The translations under genes were made by a program, and so were the position numbers. Below, in pieces: positions 58,225 through 64,000 of a stretch of DNA of 64,000 nt. Position 1 is the stretch's first letter. Each line of letters opens with the position of its first letter. The notes below the pieces were generated by a model. It was not told where the DNA came from. It saw only the letters and a list, made by a program, of their open reading frames with translations, and did not search any database. Source of the DNA: Aestuariivita sp. (GTDB lineage Bacteria; Pseudomonadota; Alphaproteobacteria; Rhodobacterales; Rhodobacteraceae); NCBI GenBank assembly GCA_026710045.1, contig JAPORU010000176.1:16832-80831 (forward strand). Direction: 5' to 3'.

Positions 58225-60450
58225 TCAACCACTGACAAGCGTTAAATCAGCAATTTTGTGACAAACCTCACGAACCCCATTCAAAAGTTCAAGGCGATTC
58301 CGCCGGACAGCCATATCATCCACATTGATTTTGACTTCTTCAAAAAAGACATCGACAGGTGCTCTCAAACTGCTCATGCTCCTCATGGCACCTTCGTAGT
58401 CCTCCTTTTGTAAAGCACGATCAATTTCTCCGGTCACAATATCAAGGATCGCAAACAAATCTCGCTCACACTGTGTTTCGGCAAGACTTGAATCCGGACA
58501 AGAAGAATACACGATACCATCCTTGGATTCAGCTTGAATAAGGATATTGTTTGCTCTTTTGAAGCCTTGGATGAGATTCTCTCCATTGCTCGACGACAAA
58601 AAAACATCCAATGCTCGAATACGTTTGGCAAGAAGGGTCAAATCATCCCCGAATGTTGTCGCAAGACATGCATCAATCGCATCAAACCTTACACCTTGCT
58701 TTATCAGAAAGACCCGAAGCCGTTCATGAATAAATCCAAACAAGTCCTCTAACTGCTCTTGTAGATTTTCTGTCAACGTCAAAAAGGACTGCGGCACCTG
58801 TTCCCTTGGCGTCACCTTAACTTCACTCAAGAAAGTCAAAAAACAATCATACTCTTTTGCTTTTGAGCAAATTTTTTTTAGATCATCGTCGGTTAAGTCT
58901 TCAATCCGGGTAGAATTGTGACGGATGAGCAAACAACCTGTAACCGCTGCCAGAGGAATCCGAAGATTGTTTTCTAGTACAATGCGAAACACAGAGAGCG
59001 CTGAACGTCGTAAAGCGAAAGGATCCTGGCTCCCCGTCGGCTTTTCATCAATGACCCAAAAACCTGTGAGCACATCAAGTCTATCTGCAAGCGCAATTGC
59101 AATCGCAACCGGATTTTGAGGAACACGGTCGGTTGCACCAGTTGGCAAATAATGTTCCTGTACGGCTTCCAATACAGTCTGTGGGTAATCCGCCATTATC
59201 GCATAGTAGCCTCCCATAATTCCTTGCAATTCAGGGTATTCTGAAACGATCTTGGAAACGAGATCAGCCTTGGAAACGGATGCCGATCTAACCGTCTCAA
59301 CAGGACTCGCTCCGTCAACAAATTCGGAAATAACGGCCGCGGCCTCCGCTATTCTCTCAACGCGTTCAGCCTGACTCCCCAATTCATGATGAAAGGTAAT
59401 GTTATCAAGAGCGGCCAACCAAGTATGAAACCCATTTTGCTTGATGGCATGACAGTCCTCCTCCCAAAAGAATTTGGCGTCTTCCAACCTTGCAGAGATT
59501 ACCCGTTCCGTTCCGGCAATAATGGCTGATCCAGAGTCGCTCGTTTGTCGATTCGCAACAGTAATGAACTTCTCCGGCTTACGCGATTCCGGATGATATA
59601 AGCACAGACACTTGTGATGTTTCATGAGAGCCGATTGAATGATCTCACGCGGCATATGCGCATAGTCACCGGGAATGTCGCCCAATAAGACAACCGGCCA
59701 CTCGACCAAATTGACGATTTCATCAACAAGCTCATCATGCCCACAAAGCTCTAAATGCGACTGCGTAACCAACTGCTTTATTTTGCGAGTAATTCTCCTA
59801 CGTCTAACGGCCTCATCAACCAGTACTTTTGCATCTTCGAGCTTGCGAAAGTAATCATCCACCGATTCAACAGAAAATTGCTGTGGCGCCATAAATATAT
59901 GACCTTCGGTCACATTGTCCGCCACTAATCCATCGATTTCGAAAGGAACCGTCCTGGTTCCATCGGCATCACTCAAAATACACAAAATTCGATGAAGTGG
60001 TCGTATCCAGCGCAGGTCCCCCGATCCCCAACGCATCGATTTTGACCAGGGAAAGTTTCGAATACTATCGTCCAGAACATCTACTACGATATCTTCTACA
60101 GATCGGCCCGCTATTTCAAATACAGCAAATAGAAATGATCCCTTTTTTGTTTTTCGCGTCACCAACTGGTCACGATTCACTCCAACACTGCGAGCGAAAC
60201 CTTCTATCGCCTTGTCGGGTGCGCTGATGCGCGGTCCCCGACGCTCTTCTCGTGCAACCGGACTCCGAGAAAGAAGATCATTCACACGCACCGTTAATCG
60301 ACGCGGTGTAAAAAAACTCTCTGTTTTTAACGGCTTGAGACCCGCGTCGGACAATCCTTGATCGATAAGTTTTTCGAGAGTTTGGGCTGCTTCTTTTTGC
60401 ATACGGGCTGGAATTTCCTCGGAAAGCAGTTCAATTAGGAGATCAGGCAT
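58225..60450 (-). CDS. glyS: Glycine--tRNA ligase beta subunit
   Basis: 741 residues from ATG 60448-60450; the family start is PDLLIELLSEEIPARMQ, and an in-frame GTG three codons upstream is possible. Conserved segments: FTPRRLTVRV, the RWGSGDLRWIRPLHRI region and a helical C-terminal tRNA-binding domain. Partner of glyQ two genes upstream; the two form the bacterial heterotetrameric enzyme. Confidence 0.96.
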   Translation of the reverse strand: MPDLLIELLSEEIPARMQKEAAQTLEKLIDQGLSDAGLKPLKTESFFTPRRLTVRVNDLLSRSPVAREERRGPRISAPDKAIEGFARSVGVNRDQLVTRKTKKGSFLFAVFEIAGRSVEDIVVDVLDDSIRNFPWSKSMRWGSGDLRWIRPLHRILCILSDADGTRTVPFEIDGLVADNVTEGHIFMAPQQFSVESVDDYFRKLEDAKVLVDEAVRRRRITRKIKQLVTQSHLELCGHDELVDEIVNLVEWPVVLLGDIPGDYAHMPREIIQSALMKHHKCLCLYHPESRKPEKFITVANRQTSDSGSAIIAGTERVISARLEDAKFFWEEDCHAIKQNGFHTWLAALDNITFHHELGSQAERVERIAEAAAVISEFVDGASPVETVRSASVSKADLVSKIVSEYPELQGIMGGYYAIMADYPQTVLEAVQEHYLPTGATDRVPQNPVAIAIALADRLDVLTGFWVIDEKPTGSQDPFALRRSALSVFRIVLENNLRIPLAAVTGCLLIRHNSTRIEDLTDDDLKKICSKAKEYDCFLTFLSEVKVTPREQVPQSFLTLTENLQEQLEDLFGFIHERLRVFLIKQGVRFDAIDACLATTFGDDLTLLAKRIRALDVFLSSSNGENLIQGFKRANNILIQAESKDGIVYSSCPDSSLAETQCERDLFAILDIVTGEIDRALQKEDYEGAMRSMSSLRAPVDVFFEEVKINVDDMAVRRNRLELLNGVREVCHKIADLTLVSG

Positions 60451-60466
60451 AAATTTCACTCATTGC

Positions 60467-60982
60467 CTAAAATGCGGCACAATCGTCAGTACCAACGGTT
60501 CCATCATACGCTCGACGTCCACAGTTGTTGAGTTCGTGCCAGATATATCCCTGACCATCGGTTGTCACAGCAACAACACGGTCAACACCATAATGAATGT
60601 TCTTGTGACTCAAGAATATACGTGCCCTACCTGAATTTAGATGGTCAGCGATTCTTTGCGCGTCAAAACAGTCAAACCATCCCGGTGCATTTCGTGGTAC
60701 AACAAATTCAACTGCAATGAATGCACGGGTAAGATTTTCAAGACTGTCTTGTGCCTTAAAGCACGCGCGATACCGAATTGGTGAACTATTCGAGTCAATA
60801 GCTTGGAAAGCTTGATATCCAATCGTGATGGGTTGTCCATCACTCTTTGAGACCAGTTGAACGCTGTCACCATCGTGATCAGTGACAACCCGATAAAATC
60901 CGTATATTTGCAGATAGTATAATCCCGCTCCTGCAACGACAGCCACAGACAGGATCACAATACAAATCCATTTTCCACTCAT
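60467..60982 (-). CDS. DUF6446 family membrane-anchored protein
   Basis: 171 residues from ATG 60980-60982. One N-terminal transmembrane segment (WICIVILSVAVVAGAGLYYL) followed by a conserved periplasmic part: AFQAIDSNSSPIRYRACF, NAPGWFDCFDAQRIADHL and YGVDRVVAVTTDGQGYIWHE. I recognise it as the protein regularly encoded between glyQ and glyS in Rhodobacterales. Function unknown. The start 17 nt before glyS and its fixed position suggest shared transcription. Confidence 0.88.
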   Translation of the reverse strand: MSGKWICIVILSVAVVAGAGLYYLQIYGFYRVVTDHDGDSVQLVSKSDGQPITIGYQAFQAIDSNSSPIRYRACFKAQDSLENLTRAFIAVEFVVPRNAPGWFDCFDAQRIADHLNSGRARIFLSHKNIHYGVDRVVAVTTDGQGYIWHELNNCGRRAYDGTVGTDDCAAF

Positions 60983-61102
60983 TTGGATACTCACACAGAT
61001 CACCCAATTTTCACTGTCAGAAAGTGAAATTTACAGAAAAATTCATCTCTTAACGTCTAAAAACTTCCGCCACCCTAAATTCCAGATTAGTTCTCTGTGA
61101 TC

Positions 61103-62032
61103 TCAACCTCGCTTCGAAACATAAGCATCCGCACATTCTTTCGCCAATGTGCGAACACGGCCGATATAGGCCTGCCTTTCCGTAACAGAAATCACCCCAC
61201 GTGCATCCATTAGATTGAATATATGACTGGCCTTGATGCACTGATCATACGCGGGTTGAACCATGACGTTCACCGCGTCCAACTTGGGATCATGCGGTTG
61301 AGCACGCAACAAGGCCACGCATTCCGCTTCGGCATCTTCAAAATGACGCAAGAGAATATTTGTGTCCGCCATATCGAAATTAAATCGAGAATATTCCTGC
61401 TCAGATTGCCTGAAAACATCACCATAACTGAGCGCATTTTCCGATCGCGGATCATTGAACGGCATATCCATGACATGATCAACACCGAGAATATACATAC
61501 CCAATCGTTCGAGGCCATAGGTTATCTCACCTGAAACAGGGCGACAATCATGGCCGCCGACCTGCTGGAAATACGTAAATTGCGATATTTCCATACTGTC
61601 ACACCAAACTTCCCATCCTAGCCCCCAGGCCCCCAATGTTGGACTTTCCCAGTCATCTTCAACGAAGCGGATATCATGAAGATTCAAGTCAATTCCCAGT
61701 GAAACGAGCGACTCGAGATAGAGCGCCTGAAACTCCGACGGACTTGGCTTCATCAACACCTGAAATTGATAGTAATGCTGCAGACGATTCGGGTTGTTTC
61801 CATAGCGCCCGTCAGCTGGGCGTCGACAAGGTTGAACATAAGCAACGCTCCAAGGTTGAGGACCCAAAGCATGCAAGGTCGTCGCGGGATGAAACGTTCC
61901 CGCACCCACTTCAAGATCATAGGGCTGCAGGAGTGCGCAACCGCTTGACGCCCAAAACATCTGAAGGCGCAAAATTATATCCTGAAACGAGTATACGGCA
62001 CGATCGCCGTCAAGCCTACCTGATGCCAACAT
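61103..62032 (-). CDS. glyQ: Glycine--tRNA ligase alpha subunit
   Basis: 309 residues, class II synthetase catalytic subunit that activates glycine. [20 protein letters not shown] at the start, [38 protein letters not shown] and [15 protein letters not shown] are all standard. First gene of the glyQ-DUF6446-glyS-PPDK-like operon. Confidence 0.97.
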   Translation of the reverse strand: MLASGRLDGDRAVYSFQDIILRLQMFWASSGCALLQPYDLEVGAGTFHPATTLHALGPQPWSVAYVQPCRRPADGRYGNNPNRLQHYYQFQVLMKPSPSEFQALYLESLVSLGIDLNLHDIRFVEDDWESPTLGAWGLGWEVWCDSMEISQFTYFQQVGGHDCRPVSGEITYGLERLGMYILGVDHVMDMPFNDPRSENALSYGDVFRQSEQEYSRFNFDMADTNILLRHFEDAEAECVALLRAQPHDPKLDAVNVMVQPAYDQCIKASHIFNLMDARGVISVTERQAYIGRVRTLAKECADAYVSKRG

Positions 62033-62706
62033 ATTTCATTCAAGCAAATAACAATGTGCGCTCTCCATTGCGCTATCGAAGGCCAACAATCAATAGTATA
62101 GTTGCCAATATTTGAATAAAGACAACCGACCAATTGAACGTGGTTCTTTCTAATCTATGACTCTGCGAAACCAATGGGCAACAATCACAATCTTCGAGAT
62201 GTTCCTGATGGACACACTGCAGGCCCTGCCGATCTTCAACCAAAAGACAGATCATTCTAAAATCGTAGGCGTCGACAAAAATCCGATAAACATAAATTCG
62301 AAGAACACATACCAGAAATCGAGCGATACGGCAGCCTGACGACTCTATAGAGAACATCTTCTCACCGGTTGGACGGCCTTAACAGTCACTGAAATACATA
62401 CGCGTTTCCAGGATTCCCTTATCGCGATCAAGGAAAGCGAAACCAGAAATATCTGTATCAGTAGTCAGAGCAATACATGCAATCGTTCCATCCTGATGAA
62501 ACTATGGAGCAATAGTGACGGCAGGGTCTGTGTCAAGTGTCCTTTCGGGAATCCATTCGCACGAAACAATCCTCGAAAATCCAGTCGCAAAACCATTCCA
62601 GCTGTTCACGACAATTCGAATTTACGTGTCAACCGATCTCTAGAATTTTCATAAAACTACAATGGCAAGAAGTCATCATGTTTGTGCTTCCAACAAAAGA
62701 GCATCA
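62033..62706. other. 0.67 kb gap upstream of glyQ
   Basis: Contains the stop-interrupted remnant at 62379-62609. A minus-strand frame at 62073-62357 is Cys- and Ile-rich with a hydrophobic tail but has no family match. The glyQ promoter must lie in the last 100 bases before 62032. Confidence 0.35.
62379..62609 (-). pseudogene. Remnant of an unknown gene with an in-frame TAG
   Basis: Minus-strand reading VNSWNGFATGFSRIVSCEWI to TLDTDPAVTIAP, a TAG at 62502-62504, then FHQDGTIACIALTTDTDISG and FAFLDRDKGILETRMYF to a TAA at 62379-62381. The sequence before and after the TAG reads smoothly as one protein. It has no convincing start and the family is unknown, so I treat it as the C-terminal remains of a lost gene upstream of glyQ. 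Confidence 0.45.
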
Positions 62707-63609
62707 TTACTGCAAGGTATCTTGCACGAAACGATACGCTTCGGAAGTTTTTTCAACTCGCCCGATTCCACCATGAGGAAGATGAAAACCTACAAGTATC
62801 ATAGATTCACGAAAGATTCGATCAAGAAGCATTTTCCTCGCAAGAACAGCGAGATCCTGTTCTTGATCAGAACCGCTCGGCCATTCCGGACGGGCAAATG
62901 CAACATGATGATTTCCGATTGCGTCACCGGCAATAATAAGGCTCTCATTCCCTTTTCTAATTTCAAAGCTCATGTGACCTAACGTGTGCCCGTAAGTCGC
63001 AATTGCTTGAATTCCAGGCAAGATTTCTTGTTCGCTATCAAAAAATTGAACAGCGTTCTCGATATACTCCATTCGCCGTTTTGCGCCTACAGCAAATGCG
63101 GCACGCGCTTCGCCAATCATAACCACAGTTTCTGGATTCCACCAATAGTCCCACTCGGTTCGTCCCATCAAATACGCAGCGTTAGAGAAAACAAGTTCAT
63201 CAAAATCGTCAAGTAATCCCCAGATATGATCCGGATGAGCATGCGTGAATACAACATGCGTGACGTCTTGAGGCGTAACGCCCGCCAATTCAAGATTTTC
63301 GAGAAGTTTCCCGGAACTTGGCATAAAATCCGGTCCTGAACCCACATCGAACAAAACGGTGTTTACGTCATCTTGATAAAGAACAACATTACATTCTGGA
63401 ACCAGTGTTTTCTTGTCGACCTTGAAAGTGTCAAGTAATTCGGTCAGCGCGTCTTGGGGCATTGGTTCGAAGATAAAGCGGCCGGGGAGAACTAACGAAC
63501 CATCGCTTATAGTCGTCAGCTTCGCAGACCCCAGTGAAATCGCTTGAGTGCTACAGGACAGGAACGGAAATGCTGCCACGCCCGCCAAAAATTTACGACG
63601 ATCCAACAT
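62707..63609 (-). CDS. Exported metallo-beta-lactamase-fold hydrolase
   Basis: 300 residues from ATG 63607-63609, which has GAGGAG five bases upstream; a longer in-frame start lacks one. The N-terminus LDRRKFLAGVAAFPFLSCS looks like a Tat signal (RRKF) with a Cys that could be lipidated. The zinc site is intact: FTHAHPDHIWG, later GHTLGHMSFE, IAGDAIGNHH and LPHGG. Family members include lactonases and other esterases; the substrate is unknown. It stands alone upstream of the gly operon. Confidence 0.9.
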   Translation of the reverse strand: MLDRRKFLAGVAAFPFLSCSTQAISLGSAKLTTISDGSLVLPGRFIFEPMPQDALTELLDTFKVDKKTLVPECNVVLYQDDVNTVLFDVGSGPDFMPSSGKLLENLELAGVTPQDVTHVVFTHAHPDHIWGLLDDFDELVFSNAAYLMGRTEWDYWWNPETVVMIGEARAAFAVGAKRRMEYIENAVQFFDSEQEILPGIQAIATYGHTLGHMSFEIRKGNESLIIAGDAIGNHHVAFARPEWPSGSDQEQDLAVLARKMLLDRIFRESMILVGFHLPHGGIGRVEKTSEAYRFVQDTLQ

Positions 63610-64000
63610 ACGTCTCCTCAAGTTATTGAAAAAGGTGATGTACCCACCTGAATAATTTACCACGACTCACTTGGAAACATCTTCATCAAGGGAAACGATC
63701 AAATTCTTCCAGATCCCAGATCATCTTCCGTATGTTCACCAATCTTATTTGTTCGCTTCGGAAAACAAATGAGTCAAAAAATGCCAGACAGACAGCAACC
63801 ACATTCGTCACTCCCGCTCAAAAACGAACGATTTGTACTCGGTCACCAAGCACCGAAAAATGGAACAATACAATTCATCAAAATGCAAACGTACAATGAG
63901 AAATCCAACATATGCTTGTTAATCTCAATAATGTAGTGATTTGCTCAAGGCAATCCCACGCTGTTTTTTGCCACATTTTTATTGACAACACGTGTCAGTC
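63610..64000. other. Terminal 390 bp, no gene seen
   Basis: Region upstream of the metallo-hydrolase gene, whose promoter it should hold. A TTGACA hexamer occurs at about 63983 on the plus strand and could be a -35 box for a gene beyond the window. No open frame of note. Confidence 0.3.

Overview
The window looks like chromosomal DNA of an alphaproteobacterium, most likely of the Rhodobacterales (roseobacter side). The base for this is gene content and order: glyQ-DUF6446-glyS followed by a divergent PPDK-type gene, a folB-folP-glmM run with an extended FolB, soxBDAG, an FdhD with a single-cysteine motif, a stand-alone A-type cytochrome oxidase subunit I, and a carA / GatB-YqeY / dnaG / rpoD set. 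Base composition is near half G+C by eye. Intergenic gaps are long for this group, and several hold frameshifted or stop-interrupted coding remnants, so the lineage seems to be losing genes (inference).

Layout. 1-3193: 3' part of the macromolecular-synthesis genes, rpoD (cut by the window edge) and dnaG. 3585-11911: a divergent pair of very large DNA-processing genes, an exonuclease/RecQ/UvrD fusion of 1703 residues and a TOTE-type archaeo-eukaryotic primase fused to a superfamily II helicase (813 residues). This is the best candidate for a defence or conflict system here. 12265-17316: sarcosine oxidase operon soxB-D-A-G. 17547-22329: pyruvate carboxylase, then an orphan HNH nuclease. 22422-26083: molybdenum cofactor genes fdhD-mobA-mobB-moeA. 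26155-29516: tRNA-Gly(GCC), a fragment repeating its 3' end, a 519-residue protein built from two tandem copies of an [RNA polymerase alpha-CTD-like helix-hairpin-helix + sigma region 4-like HTH + Trp-rich] unit, and a stretch of gene debris. 29517-35474: six-gene ABC-transporter/cytosine-deaminase-like/flavin-oxidoreductase operon. 35793-39855: tRNA-Leu(GAG), lipB, a badly decayed calcineurin-like phosphoesterase, a HIT protein. 40150-44317: ctaD, a DUF2244 gene, GatB/YqeY and carA. 44530-49030: a P450, a UbiH-family hydroxylase and ilvC. 49103-52385: folB-folP-glmM. 53103-55204: a SleB-type hydrolase and a second P450. 55592-62032: glyQ-DUF6446-glyS-PPDK-like operon. 62707-63609: an exported metallo-beta-lactamase-fold hydrolase.

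On a larger scale, GatB/YqeY (42.5 kb, minus) and dnaG-rpoD (3.2 kb, minus) lie in the same orientation with carA divergent from YqeY. From memory these are neighbours in many alphaproteobacteria. Everything between 3.2 and 42.5 kb, including the TOTE locus, the sox operon, the alpha-CTD/sigma4 protein and the ABC operon, may therefore be material inserted or rearranged into that junction.

The two most unusual items are the TOTE primase-helicase with its divergent exonuclease-RecQ-UvrD partner, and the internally duplicated alpha-CTD/sigma4 protein beside tRNA-Gly. Function calls rest on reading motifs by eye; no database search was run.
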